Below, piece after piece: positions 26,991-36,002 of a DNA stretch of 64,000 nucleotides. Location of the stretch: assembly GCF_024347135.1 (NCBI RefSeq), contig NZ_AP024908.1:496001-560000 (forward strand), written 5' to 3'. The translations under genes and the position numbers were made by a program. The DNA comes from Vibrio spartinae. GTDB lineage: Bacteria > Pseudomonadota > Gammaproteobacteria > Enterobacterales > Vibrionaceae. Under the pieces are notes generated by a model. The model made no database searches. It was not told the origin of the DNA and worked only from the letters and a program-made list of their open reading frames with translations. Each line of letters begins with the position of its first letter. Position 1 is the stretch's first letter.

Positions 26991-28109
26991 ATGGCGTGGC
27001 CCAGCGTTATTATTAATATTAAAAACATGATGAAAGGCCCCATTGCCGGGGTGGAATATCACTTTCTGTTTGTCGGATACGGAACTGTTTCCGGTGCCAA
27101 GCGTGAGTTAACGGTTGTTGATGCTTCAACCGATCTGGAAACGGCATTATCTTCAGCCGGAGAGTCTCTGCAAGCGACGGTGATGGCTGCGCAGTTGAAT
27201 GGTGGCAGCGAATGGACTGCCGGCGTGATGGTCCTTGATCAAGCCGATGACTGGAAAGATGCGGTCCGTAAAGCCAATGAAACTGCAAGTTTCGAAGCAT
27301 TCGCTCTGGATTTTCCTGCAACGGATAAAACCTTGCTTGAAGATGCGATTGCCATGCGTACCGAGCTGAAAAATGCACTTGGCCGGGAAACCTTCGCCGT
27401 TTGCTGTTTGCCGGAAATCGATAATACCGACGCAACCAACGGTGAAACTTGGGAAGCTTGGTTAGCGAAGTCGGTTGCGATTGTTGACGGTGTTGCCAGC
27501 CAATATATTACGGTTGTGCCATCGGTTCATGCGGATGGCTCAACACTGGGTAAATACTGTGGTCGTCTGGCGAATCAAGTGAATGCATCGATTGCTGATT
27601 CTCCGGCCCGGGTTAAAACCGGTAGTGTTGTCGGTTCAACGGATTTTCTGACAGACAAAGACGGTAAAGCGTTAGCACTGTCTGTATTGAAAACACTTGA
27701 GTCAAACCGAATTGCCTGCCCGATGTGGTATCCGGATTACGACGGCCAATACTGGACAACCGGTTGTACACTCGATGTTGAAGGCGGTGATTTCCAGGAT
27801 ATCCGTCATATCCGTGTGGCAATGAAAGCGGCCCGTAAAGTTCGCATCCGTGCCATTGCCCGTATCGCGGATCGTACATTCAACTCAACGCCACAGAGTG
27901 AAGCGCAGGCAAAACTCTTTATGACGCAGGATCTGCGTGAAATGGCACTGATCGGTAATCCGGGTGAGATTTATCCACCGGAAGATGATGACATTCAAAT
28001 CAAATGGGTCAACAGCACTGAAGTTGAAATTTATATGGCTGTTCAGCCGTATGAATGCCCGGTCAAAATTACTGTTGCAATCTATATCAGCCAAGGAGAT
28101 GAAGCATGA
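26991..28109 (+). CDS. contractile tail sheath protein (DUF2586 type)
   Basis: 372 aa, of the DUF2586 family found as sheath protein in HP1/K139-type P2-like phages. Residues 1-25 (WPSVIINIKNMMKGPIAGVEYHFLFVG), the central block ACPMWYPDYDGQYWTTGCTLDVEGGDFQDIRHIRV and the C-terminal MTQDLREMALIGNPGEIYPPEDDDI with the last strand ITVAIYI are characteristic. ATG follows AGGAGCGGATAAC. ATGA overlap with the tube gene. Confidence 0.82.
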   Translation: MAWPSVIINIKNMMKGPIAGVEYHFLFVGYGTVSGAKRELTVVDASTDLETALSSAGESLQATVMAAQLNGGSEWTAGVMVLDQADDWKDAVRKANETASFEAFALDFPATDKTLLEDAIAMRTELKNALGRETFAVCCLPEIDNTDATNGETWEAWLAKSVAIVDGVASQYITVVPSVHADGSTLGKYCGRLANQVNASIADSPARVKTGSVVGSTDFLTDKDGKALALSVLKTLESNRIACPMWYPDYDGQYWTTGCTLDVEGGDFQDIRHIRVAMKAARKVRIRAIARIADRTFNSTPQSEAQAKLFMTQDLREMALIGNPGEIYPPEDDDIQIKWVNSTEVEIYMAVQPYECPVKITVAIYISQGDEA

Positions 28110-28561
28110 GTGCCCGTTTTTCCGGTCGTAGCTTTGATACGACATTATTTGGAGTATTTGTCCATGTTAAAAGTGCGACAGCGACGATCAGTGATGAGTC
28201 AGCCGTTGCATTTACTCGCGGTGTCACTGATGGTTATACCGACGGTAAAGTTAGCTGTGATGTTGAGCTTGAAATGGATCTGAAACAGTTCCAGAAAATC
28301 CATGCAGCCGCCAAAGAAGCGGGCAGCTATCGTGATATTAAACTGCAAGAGCTTCAGTTTTATGCGCATAACGGTGAAGATGAAGACAAAATCGAACTGT
28401 ACGGTGTGAAATTCCTGGTTTCAGATCTGCTCAATATCGACTCAGAAAGTGCGGATAAGTCAACCCGGAAACTGAAAGGTTTCGTCACCAGCCCGAACTT
28501 TGTCCGGATCAATGGTGTGCCTTATCTGTCTAAAGCGGATACCCGTAACCTGATCAGTTAA
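28106..28561 (+). CDS. tail tube protein (DUF2597 type)
   Basis: 151 aa, translationally coupled to the sheath gene. Matches the DUF2597 tube proteins of HP1-like phages: FSGRSFDTTLFGVFVHVKSATATISDESAVAFTRGVTDGYTDGKVSCDVELE at the N terminus, where the protein begins its two-sheet barrel. Polymerises to form the inner tube under the sheath. Confidence 0.8.
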   Translation: MSARFSGRSFDTTLFGVFVHVKSATATISDESAVAFTRGVTDGYTDGKVSCDVELEMDLKQFQKIHAAAKEAGSYRDIKLQELQFYAHNGEDEDKIELYGVKFLVSDLLNIDSESADKSTRKLKGFVTSPNFVRINGVPYLSKADTRNLIS

Positions 28562-28686
28562 TCGATACGGGTTCAGATTAAATGGATGGTTGAATGAAAA
28601 CGTATGGCATTTTTGCCGACAGAAAAATCACAATCGGACCTGTTTTAAATCCGGCTGATTAGGCCGTTATTCCAACAACGGGGAAC

Positions 28687-28705
28687 AGCCTGACATCATC
28701 AGGCT
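28687..28705 (+). terminator. hairpin between tube and chaperone genes
   Basis: AGCCTGA-CATCA-TCAGGCT, a 7-bp stem with 5-base loop, in the 291-bp spacer 28562-28852. No T-tract follows. Probably attenuates or protects the sheath-tube transcript so that these abundant proteins exceed the chaperone and tape measure. Confidence 0.45.
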
Positions 28706-28852
28706 AGCGATACCGAGGCTGAGAAAATCATCGAGAAACCACTATATCAGGGTCAGCTCTGAGGGATTTTTGCGGCCTGAATTGATGGTTGTGCCCCACT
28801 TAACAGCAATTTTATACGTGCCTCAGTGCACATAATGAAGAGAGAAACAGAC

Positions 28853-29134
28853 ATGACTAAAGCAGCTTTTACAATTCAACCGGTTGTCGTCACGATTGGT
28901 GAGACTGATTTTACGTTCAAACCAACAGTGAATGATGCCAACAACTACACCAACCATGTATCGATGGACAGTAAAATTGAACCGGCACGAACTTATCTGG
29001 AGCGTACGGTTGATGCTGAGCAGAAGAGTGAATTAGTTGAACTGATGAACACGGTTCCCGGTCTGGTGATGGAAGTTTTCGGTCTGGTTCATGAATCTTC
29101 CAAAGGCGGGATTTCAATTACCCTAAAAAACTAA
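28853..29134 (+). CDS. tail assembly chaperone, short form
   Basis: 93 aa from ATG 28853 (GAAGAGAGAAACAGAC upstream). It occupies the position of P2 gpE and lambda gpG, between the tube and tape-measure genes, and resembles the TAC_10 (DUF2765) group (ITKAAFTIQPVVVTIGETDFTFKPTVND-like N terminus). Ends in CTA AAA AAC TAA. The AAAAAAC just before the stop is a -1 slip site that also gives the longer form. Confidence 0.75.
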   Translation: MTKAAFTIQPVVVTIGETDFTFKPTVNDANNYTNHVSMDSKIEPARTYLERTVDAEQKSELVELMNTVPGLVMEVFGLVHESSKGGISITLKN

Positions 29135-29322
29135 CAGAGCGGGTGAAGCGCATTGAAACCAATGGGTTGGAACAGGCGCTCACCCTGCGGCGGCATTACT
29201 TTCCGGACGGAGAGGATGAGCCGCAAGAGTTAGCCAGGGCGCTCTGGCTCGATCAACACGAGAAAGAGCGTATGGAAGTCGCGGTTATGAGTGCAGTTGC
29301 GAGGTTATTTAATCACCGATGA
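28853..29322 (+). CDS. tail assembly chaperone, frameshifted long form
   Basis: Predicted 156-aa product of a programmed -1 frameshift. At 29125-29131 the 0-frame reads A AAA AAC, a canonical slippery heptamer. After slipping, translation continues CTA ACA GAG CGG and adds 63 residues (LTERVKRIETNGLEQALTLRR ... AVARLFNHR), ending at TGA 29320-29322, which overlaps the tape-measure ATG at 29319. This open frame has no start codon of its own near the junction. The layout equals gpG/gpGT of lambda and gpE/gpE+E' of P2, where the two forms guide tape-measure assembly. Confidence 0.85.
29125..29131 (+). promoter_or_regulatory. -1 ribosomal frameshift slip site A AAA AAC
   Basis: Canonical X XXY YYZ heptamer in the correct phase, one codon before the 0-frame TAA stop. 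A stop codon immediately downstream and the open -1 frame to the tape-measure start support programmed use. No strong downstream stem-loop was identified by eye. Confidence 0.82.
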
Positions 29323-31037
29323 ACGATTCAGTCTTAATAGAAATCAATATGATTGATCAGGTGACTCAGCCCTTATCCGGTGTTGTTGACGAGATCAATC
29401 AGATTGTCCAAACCGCCAGTAGCGATTTTGACAAGGTAAAATCCAGTGCCTCAGATGTCGTACAGACGTTCACTGAAATGGGAACGTCACTTGAACCGAT
29501 ATTGACGATGGATTGGGAGGTCGGCGGTGCCGACTCTCTGGAAAATGTCGGTCGCATTCTTGAGCATGTTTCTACAGCATCGAGCGAGATCCTCTCGCTC
29601 GGGCTTGGGAGTCAACTGGTCCAAGTGTTTAAAGATGCAGAAGGAGGCATTAATCAGTTTGCTGACAGTCTTGATCAGGGGATCGACACTATCGTTGAAA
29701 CGTTTGATCTGGCTAAAACGAAAGCCAAAGATTTTTCCAATGCTGCCAAGGCGCAATTTGCAGCGTTGTCACAACGAACCCAGAATTATATTCAAATTGG
29801 TAAGCACCTGACCACGTCATTTTCGGCGAATGGTGTCAAGGGGTTTGCCAGCGCTGTAAAACAACAGTTTGCAGGCATTTCACAGCAAACCCAAAGTCTG
29901 ATCGGCCGTATCAAAAACGTCGGAACGGTTTTTTCTACCGGCGGATTTAAAAATGGTGCCAAGAATTTTGCGAAATCTGTCAATCAGCAATTAACGAGTA
30001 TTTCGCAAAAAGCAGCAGGGCTGTCTGGCATGGGCGGGCGAGCACAACAGTTTTTAGGTCCGATTTCTTCCTCGCTCGATAATGTTAAAAATAGCCTGTC
30101 TCAAGGGATGGGGGAAGGGATTGCCAAAGTCACCGCATTGGGTGAAAAGTTCCCCTTTCTGGCTGGTGGCACAGAATTAGTTGCTGCCGGCATGACATCC
30201 CTTGATGGGGTCATGAAATCGGCTTCCGGGACTATCGGTGGGGTGCAAAGTGCGATCACATTGGTCTCCGATTCTGCCGGTATTTTCCAAAATGTGATGG
30301 GATCGGCTTCAACCGTGATCACCACGTTTCAAGGCGTCATGGGCGCGATGTCAAACGTGATGGCTGTTTTTGGCCGTTTGATTCCGAGTGTCTCAACCGC
30401 GATGATGGTGATGACCAGCCCTGTCACTTGGATTGTATTGGGAATCGTTGCGTTGATCGCAGCTGTTTATCTGATTATCAAATATTGGGATGACTTGGTT
30501 GCGGCCATGTCGAAAATCGAGATTTTCCAGCAAATCGGCAATCTGTTTGGCTGGCTGGGCGATATGTGGGGACAGTTTGTCTCTTATCTTTCCGGCACAA
30601 GTTTTGGTGCCATTTTCGGTAAGATTTTCAATCAGATAAAGTTCTATATTGATAAGATTATTGGGATGTTCAAAAGTATTGGCTCTGGTATCTCCTGGGT
30701 AGCAGGCAAGCTTGGTCTTTCATTCGGCAGCGATGATGCTGAGAAACCTGAACAAGGTGTGTCCACGGAGACCCGTGCAGCGGAGAACATTCAAAAGCAG
30801 GTTCAATCCGTTAATCAGACATCGGAGTCCGTCAGTGAACGTCCATCCGGGAGTGATTCTGTGATGGCTTACAAACAGAAACAGAACACTTTGCCTTCCG
30901 GTATGGTGCAGAACATGAACAAGACACAAAGCCAACAGGTGAGTGAGGTGAAACGCTTTGGTGACATTTACATCACCGCACCGAATGGTTTGACACCGGA
31001 TCAACTCGCAGAATGGGACGAACTCAATGTCGGATAA
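29319..31037 (+). CDS. tail tape-measure protein
   Basis: 572 aa, the length ruler around which the tube polymerises. Long helical N-terminal part with near-repeated segments (SANGVKGFASAVKQQFAGISQQTQSLI and STGGFKNGAKNFAKSVNQQLTSISQKA). Gly/Ala-rich middle. Membrane-type hydrophobic segment near residues 363-390 (SPVTWIVLGIVALIAAVYLI) followed by a Trp-rich stretch. The C terminus (VKRFGDIYITAPNGLTPDQLAEWDELNVG) matches tape-measure ends. If the usual 0.15 nm per residue holds, the tail would be about 85 nm, shorter than P2. Starts in an ATGA overlap with the frameshifted chaperone. Confidence 0.88.
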   Translation: MNDSVLIEINMIDQVTQPLSGVVDEINQIVQTASSDFDKVKSSASDVVQTFTEMGTSLEPILTMDWEVGGADSLENVGRILEHVSTASSEILSLGLGSQLVQVFKDAEGGINQFADSLDQGIDTIVETFDLAKTKAKDFSNAAKAQFAALSQRTQNYIQIGKHLTTSFSANGVKGFASAVKQQFAGISQQTQSLIGRIKNVGTVFSTGGFKNGAKNFAKSVNQQLTSISQKAAGLSGMGGRAQQFLGPISSSLDNVKNSLSQGMGEGIAKVTALGEKFPFLAGGTELVAAGMTSLDGVMKSASGTIGGVQSAITLVSDSAGIFQNVMGSASTVITTFQGVMGAMSNVMAVFGRLIPSVSTAMMVMTSPVTWIVLGIVALIAAVYLIIKYWDDLVAAMSKIEIFQQIGNLFGWLGDMWGQFVSYLSGTSFGAIFGKIFNQIKFYIDKIIGMFKSIGSGISWVAGKLGLSFGSDDAEKPEQGVSTETRAAENIQKQVQSVNQTSESVSERPSGSDSVMAYKQKQNTLPSGMVQNMNKTQSQQVSEVKRFGDIYITAPNGLTPDQLAEWDELNVG

Positions 31038-31359
31038 ACAGTATATCGATATCAAAGTAGTCGATGGCGGCTGGGATATTGATGCCGGTCAACAGCCAAC
31101 TATCTGTAGCGATACATACAGTATCGCTCAGGATGTCAAGCACGCCATCATGGAATCCGGCTTAGCCAGAGCGCTTCAGGCTGAGAGAAATCCAGTGCTG
31201 CGGGCCAATGTGTTACTGCAAATTGAACAAATTGCGGAACAGGATCCCCGGATTATTCCGGGCACAGTCACCGTGACCGGAGATGTATCCGGCACCATCG
31301 GGCTCTCTGCTCAGGCATATGACAGTGAGGGCGTTATCAATACAGAGGTAAACACATGA
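31027..31359 (+). CDS. baseplate protein of DUF2590 type
   Basis: 110 aa, overlapping the tape-measure gene by 11 bp. Belongs by look to the DUF2590 group that sits between tape measure and gpJ in HP1/K139-like phages, the slot of P2 gpW / T4 gp25. KVVDGGWDIDAGQQPTICSDTYSIAQDVKHAIMESGLA is the diagnostic part, with a later RIIPGTVTVTG strand. Likely a baseplate wedge part. Confidence 0.75.
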   Translation: MSDKQYIDIKVVDGGWDIDAGQQPTICSDTYSIAQDVKHAIMESGLARALQAERNPVLRANVLLQIEQIAEQDPRIIPGTVTVTGDVSGTIGLSAQAYDSEGVINTEVNT

Positions 31360-32561
31360 GTAACAGACCCCAAGCCGATTTTTTAACCATTCTGGCGGAA
31401 TCCGGCGTTCCGCTGAACGAGCAGGCATTAGAAGACCAATTGAAAACCGAAGTGTCTGCGGCTGGCAGTTTACTGGCGAATGACTCTGAAATGTCACCGT
31501 TCTGGCGCTGGGTCCGGGCGGCGGTCATCAAACCCGCATTATGGATGACCAGAACGCTTTTAGTGACACATGTCATGCCAAATATGTTCGTGGCAACCGC
31601 AGAACGCTGGGCACTGGAACTGAAAGCGTGGGAACTGAATGTGGAACCGAAGCAAGCTGTGAAAACGCAGGGTAATCTGAAGATGACCAAAGAAAATGCC
31701 AATGATGAAGTGCTTGTCGAACGGGGTGTTTTTATACAGACACTTGCAATTGAAGGCGTTGTTTATCGGGTTAAGGTTACTGAAGATACGGTGATTCCTG
31801 CCGGACAGACAAGCGGACAGGTTCCCGTTGAAGCAGAGCAAGCTGGTGTCGCTTATAACCTGCCTGCCGGTTATCTCAATATTTTACCGACAGAGGTTGC
31901 GGGCATTGTTGCTGTGGTGAATGACGCAGGATGGATTACCCGGTTGGGCGCGAATGAAGAGACTGATGAAGAGCTCGCATTGCGACTTCAAAACGCCTTC
32001 ACCGGTTCCGGTGAGTGGCATATTAATGATGTTTACCGTTCGATTATTGCCAGTGTTGCGGGCATCCGCAGTGATAATATTTTCTTCCGCAATACTGGCG
32101 ATATCACACCGGGGACGGCAGAAGCGCTGATTTTGGTTGAAGTGGGTGAAACCCCGCAGTCGATCATTGACACACTAAATGATTACATCATGAATCAGGG
32201 CCATCACGGTCATGGTGATGTGCTGACCTGCAAACCGATTCCCGAAACACGTCACGATGTGATTGCAGATGTGGTACTGGCAAAGAATCTGACTGTCGCA
32301 CAGATGACAGAAACACTTCAGGAAGTGAAAGATCGGATTCGCGCTGCATTTCGTGAAACCAAAGCATATGACGAAATGACCCGCGCAGCGCCACAGAGCC
32401 GGTTTAGTATCTCCCGTATGGCGACAGAGATTCACAATAACATGGCCAATGTGAAGTCAGTCCGTATCACGCTTGATGGCGAGATTCAGGAAGACATTGT
32501 CAGTGGTTATACGCAGCCGCGTTTAAACGCTTTAACGGTTGGGGAGTTGGCAGATGAATAG
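31356..32561 (+). CDS. baseplate J-like protein
   Basis: 401 aa, P2 gpJ/Mu gp47 family wedge protein. ATGA overlap with the preceding gene. Marks are the N-terminal helix with ATAERWALELKAWELN, the central beta region RGVFIQTLAIEGVVYRVKVTEDTVIPAGQTSGQVPVEAEQAG (gpJ core) and EETDEELALRLQNAF. The C terminus overlaps the gpI start by 8 bp. Confidence 0.88.
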   Translation: MSNRPQADFLTILAESGVPLNEQALEDQLKTEVSAAGSLLANDSEMSPFWRWVRAAVIKPALWMTRTLLVTHVMPNMFVATAERWALELKAWELNVEPKQAVKTQGNLKMTKENANDEVLVERGVFIQTLAIEGVVYRVKVTEDTVIPAGQTSGQVPVEAEQAGVAYNLPAGYLNILPTEVAGIVAVVNDAGWITRLGANEETDEELALRLQNAFTGSGEWHINDVYRSIIASVAGIRSDNIFFRNTGDITPGTAEALILVEVGETPQSIIDTLNDYIMNQGHHGHGDVLTCKPIPETRHDVIADVVLAKNLTVAQMTETLQEVKDRIRAAFRETKAYDEMTRAAPQSRFSISRMATEIHNNMANVKSVRITLDGEIQEDIVSGYTQPRLNALTVGELADE

Positions 32562-33123
32562 TAACAATGCGCCTCAAATGGAAGAGATTGTGATTCCGTG
32601 GTGGGAAGATGGTGAAACGACCTCGGAAGCGCTGAAAGAACCTTATTTTCTGACCCGGGGGGTGAAAGCTTTCCTCAACAAAATTCGCTCGGGCTTGCTG
32701 TTTCCGTTGCAACAGATCGATGCACTGACCTGTCATGAGTCCTTGTTGAACCTATTGGCTTGGGATCGCGATATTCAACGTTTTGCCGGAGAGCCGTTGA
32801 GTTTGTTCCGGTCACGGGTGAAATATGCCGCGATTAATGCCAAAGATGCCGGCAGTGTTGCTGGGTTTAAACGCATTTTTGCCCGGTTAGGCGTTGGGAT
32901 TGTCGATTTTAAAGAGCGGCAAGACCCGACCGAGTGGGATGTCTGTCTCATCCAGTTAACTGACAGCGATATCTCGATGAATACCCGCTTGGTTCAGACC
33001 TTAATTCGCCAGTACGGCCGCACTTGTCGCCGTTACCGTTTTCAAATTGTCTATCCGTCAACGGTAACACTGGCAGCCAACGGATTTCATCAAACGTTTG
33101 CACTGTATAGTGCATCACTGTAA
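32554..33123 (+). CDS. tail protein I-like baseplate protein
   Basis: 189 aa (P2 gpI 176). The start is ATG 32554, preceded by GGGGAGTTGG. The order gpJ-gpI-fibre is that of P2. LLPLQQIDALTCHESLLNLLAWDRDIQRF and the helical RVKYAAINAKDAGSVAGFKRIFARLGVG fit the family. It connects the wedge to the fibre network. Confidence 0.82.
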   Translation: MNSNNAPQMEEIVIPWWEDGETTSEALKEPYFLTRGVKAFLNKIRSGLLFPLQQIDALTCHESLLNLLAWDRDIQRFAGEPLSLFRSRVKYAAINAKDAGSVAGFKRIFARLGVGIVDFKERQDPTEWDVCLIQLTDSDISMNTRLVQTLIRQYGRTCRRYRFQIVYPSTVTLAANGFHQTFALYSASL

Positions 33124-33134
33124 TGGGGGCGATG

Positions 33135-34898
33135 ATGAGTCAAGTAGCAATTCCTTTGGCCTTTGAAAACTATCTGCAAGATCGAGTGGTCAACGGTCTG
33201 GCCCCGGATATGAATGAGATGATCTTTGCTTATCTGCCGGATTTGGACTCGGAGCAAGTGATTGATCGCCATTTAGGACTACCGGCGCCGAGTTATTGGG
33301 TGTATCGGCAGGATATCACCCAGAAAGCGAAACTGAACGATGATTCCGTGGCTTATTCAGTCGTGATACCCAGTGAGGTTGAAGCGTTTACTTTTAATGC
33401 GATCTACCTGCATGACAAACAGACTGCGAATTCTTGTGGTCTGGTGGTGCACAAAAGCGCGGAAACCAAAGAACCGGGGATGTCGAGTGTCCGCACTTGC
33501 GTGCAGCAATATTCCGGAGCTGCAAGGGCAGCCAAGATTACCGTAACACCAGAAAGCTGGCAGATCGATTATCAGGCCCGTTTATATGGGATGGATGACG
33601 ACTTACGTTTGGCATGTTTGGACCTGTTTGGGAAGGCGTCATTCTTTGCCGATGGTTTTTTGGTTCAGGCGGTTGATGGTCAGTATGTCTGTGCAGCCGG
33701 AACCGGTTATGTTGCCGGTCTGCGTTGTGTCAATGACCATCAGGTTAACATCATCGATGTTCAGGTCGGTGCCGGCATTTATTTGGATGCCAGTTGGCAG
33801 GGACAAGTGGTGAGTCGCTGGACGACGGACTGGCAATTAGTCGCGAGTACCACCCCATTAACCGATTATGTTGAAGACGGTATTCAGCACTATGTTACGC
33901 CAATTGCCCGGGTTGAAACGGATGGTCGCGTGACGGATTTGCGGCATTTAGGGCTGGATGAGAACAAGCTTCCGGATGCGACGAGTCTTGCAAAAGGTGC
34001 CGTCATTTTAGCAACTGATCATCAAGCGAATACGGGGCAGGGAACTGGTGTTCTATCTGCGCAGCAATTGAAACAAGCACTGGGCCAGTTTGGCAGTTTT
34101 GGTACCGCCATTGATTTAGGCGTTATTGCAAACAATGCGGCGTTCGATTCTGTCCCGACCGGGTTGATTCATTTTGCCTCCAGTCTGATCTCCGGCACGC
34201 AAATCGAGTATCAGGGGATGAAAGTTCGGCATCCCAGTGGTGATTACTCAGTGATTGCCGGCGGATATCACGCAGGTAACAATGCCTTGGTTATGTATCA
34301 CTCGTCTGGCAAGAAATGGACAGATGTGCTGATGGCGGATCATGCGAACAGCATGTGTCCGGTCGGAGTCCCCCAACCATGGCCGACAGATACCGCGCCC
34401 GCGGGATGGGCGATCATGAAAGGACAGGCGTTTGATACAAAAGTTTATCCGGTACTGGCTGCTTTATACACCGATGGGATTTTGCCGGATATGCGCGGGC
34501 TGGCGATTGTCGGTAAGAAAGATGAGGAGTCAGTGCTTTCTTATGAAGCCGATCAGGTTAAACGGCACGGACATACAGGTACGATGGCTAACGCGGGTGC
34601 ACACTATCACTATCGCGGTAATATGAATATTTACGGTATGCTTAGTGGGGTTCAGTCTGGTGTCAGTACGGTAATTGGAGCCAATGGTGCTTTTTCTGCT
34701 AGCAAAACGACGAATAATGGTAACTCGGCTGCGGGGGGATCCGGACAATATAATATTTATTTTGATGCCAAGCATAACTGGGTTGGTGGTACTTCAATCT
34801 CTGGTGAACATACGCACCCGATCAATATTGAAGCTTATGGTGCAGAAGAAAACACGATTAAAAACCGTAAGTATAACTGGATTGTGAGGTTAGGATAA
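33135..34898 (+). CDS. tail fibre 1 with collar-type tip
   Basis: 587 aa. ATG 33135 is chosen by comparison with the two paralogues, which all begin MSQVxIPLxFExYLQDR. The N-terminal about 330 residues (baseplate attachment and shaft) are strongly conserved among the three fibres, including APDMNEMIFAYLPDLD, PESWQIDYQARLYG and VTDLRHLGLDE. The C-terminal third holds a phage tail-collar domain (WPTDTAPAGWAIMKGQAFDTKVYPVLAALY ... LPDMRGLAIVGK) and a His/Gly-rich tip (KRHGHTGT, HYHYRGN, GEHTHPIN) ending NRKYNWIVRLG. Binds a bacterial surface receptor; target unknown. Confidence 0.88.
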   Translation: MSQVAIPLAFENYLQDRVVNGLAPDMNEMIFAYLPDLDSEQVIDRHLGLPAPSYWVYRQDITQKAKLNDDSVAYSVVIPSEVEAFTFNAIYLHDKQTANSCGLVVHKSAETKEPGMSSVRTCVQQYSGAARAAKITVTPESWQIDYQARLYGMDDDLRLACLDLFGKASFFADGFLVQAVDGQYVCAAGTGYVAGLRCVNDHQVNIIDVQVGAGIYLDASWQGQVVSRWTTDWQLVASTTPLTDYVEDGIQHYVTPIARVETDGRVTDLRHLGLDENKLPDATSLAKGAVILATDHQANTGQGTGVLSAQQLKQALGQFGSFGTAIDLGVIANNAAFDSVPTGLIHFASSLISGTQIEYQGMKVRHPSGDYSVIAGGYHAGNNALVMYHSSGKKWTDVLMADHANSMCPVGVPQPWPTDTAPAGWAIMKGQAFDTKVYPVLAALYTDGILPDMRGLAIVGKKDEESVLSYEADQVKRHGHTGTMANAGAHYHYRGNMNIYGMLSGVQSGVSTVIGANGAFSASKTTNNGNSAAGGSGQYNIYFDAKHNWVGGTSISGEHTHPINIEAYGAEENTIKNRKYNWIVRLG

Positions 34899-35890
34899 TG
34901 AATGCTTTTATGACTGAATCTCAACACATCGAGGTCTCATATATCGATGGTCACGGATGGTGGATGGGTAATGGTGTTGAGCATGTGGCTGCAGGGACAG
35001 CCCTTGGGGAAGACTGCACGCCGACTGTGTATCGTCCGTCGGCTGCCGGAAAAACAGCGCGTTTTCATCCTGAAAGTGGCACATGGTCGGCAGAAATTGA
35101 GAATATGGCGGCAAAGACCTATTACTCGGACACCGGTGCAGCATTCACCATTGGCGTGCCTGACGGGACATATCCAGGAAACGCGATTACAGCACCACCA
35201 CCAGATTATGACCCACGTTCTCAAGCCGTTTTATATAAGGACGGTGTGTGGAAAATTTATCGCAACCGGATTGGGATGTCTTATTGGGATCATGAAGGTC
35301 ATGAGCACACCATTACTGAACCGTATTTTGATCTGCCGGCAGATTGTACCTTTGAGGTACCACCACCGCCAGAGGATGGTTACGTTGTTCGCTTGATGGA
35401 TAACCAATGGCAGCAAGTGGCAGACCATCGGGGTGAGATTGCTTATGTCAAGCTCCGAGCGAGTGATACGGACGCAGATTATCAAATCACCGAGTTAGGT
35501 GCGGTTGCTGAAACTCATACATTGATTGCTCCCGATTTATTCGATGCCTGGGATGACAGCTCGGATACATGGGTCTATGACGTCGAGAAAGAGCGTCACT
35601 ATAAAATGTCAATCGAGAAAAACTGGCGTGATGAGCAGCTTCGCAATGTACTCGATCGCATCGACCAGTACGAAAAAGATCAGAACTATGAGCAACATTA
35701 CCGGACTTCTCCGCTGAGTGAGACCGAGTATTTAGGCTTGCTCGGCTATCGAAAACTGCTGTGCGATTACCCGGAAAGTGATGGTTTTCCGTTTGGTGAG
35801 CGTCCCGTTGTGTCGTATCCCGAGTCGGTTGAAGAACCACCCAAACCGACCATGATGCAACGTGTACTGAACAAAGTGAAGCCTCGCTGA
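34898..35890 (+). CDS. fibre-1 partner protein, 330 aa
   Basis: Overlaps the fibre-1 stop by one base. No firm family. The N-terminal 170 residues contain repeated DGxWxxxxxx-type modules (SYIDGHGWWMGNGVEHVA, LYKDGVWKIYRNRIG, MDNQWQQVADHRG) with Pro-rich linkers. The C-terminal 80 residues (DQYEKDQNYEQHYRTSPLSETEYLGLLGYRKLLCDYPE) look like the acceptor end of tail-fibre assembly proteins. It ends in a short basic amphipathic tail (MMQRVLNKVKPR), shared with the fibre-2 partner. Likely a fibre chaperone or capping protein. Confidence 0.6.
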   Translation: MNAFMTESQHIEVSYIDGHGWWMGNGVEHVAAGTALGEDCTPTVYRPSAAGKTARFHPESGTWSAEIENMAAKTYYSDTGAAFTIGVPDGTYPGNAITAPPPDYDPRSQAVLYKDGVWKIYRNRIGMSYWDHEGHEHTITEPYFDLPADCTFEVPPPPEDGYVVRLMDNQWQQVADHRGEIAYVKLRASDTDADYQITELGAVAETHTLIAPDLFDAWDDSSDTWVYDVEKERHYKMSIEKNWRDEQLRNVLDRIDQYEKDQNYEQHYRTSPLSETEYLGLLGYRKLLCDYPESDGFPFGERPVVSYPESVEEPPKPTMMQRVLNKVKPR

Positions 35891-36002
35891 GGGTGTGATC
35901 ACAATCATCATGTCATTCAAAACACGATAACGATAAGGCAGCTGACAGATATTTCGGATGCTGTCATCCCTTTCTGCATCGTGTTCAAGAAAAAGGTTTA
36001 TT

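Noticed and set aside
28594..28662. 22-codon frame in the tube-chaperone gap
   Set aside because: Too short, poor ribosome site; the hairpin gives a better reason for the gap.
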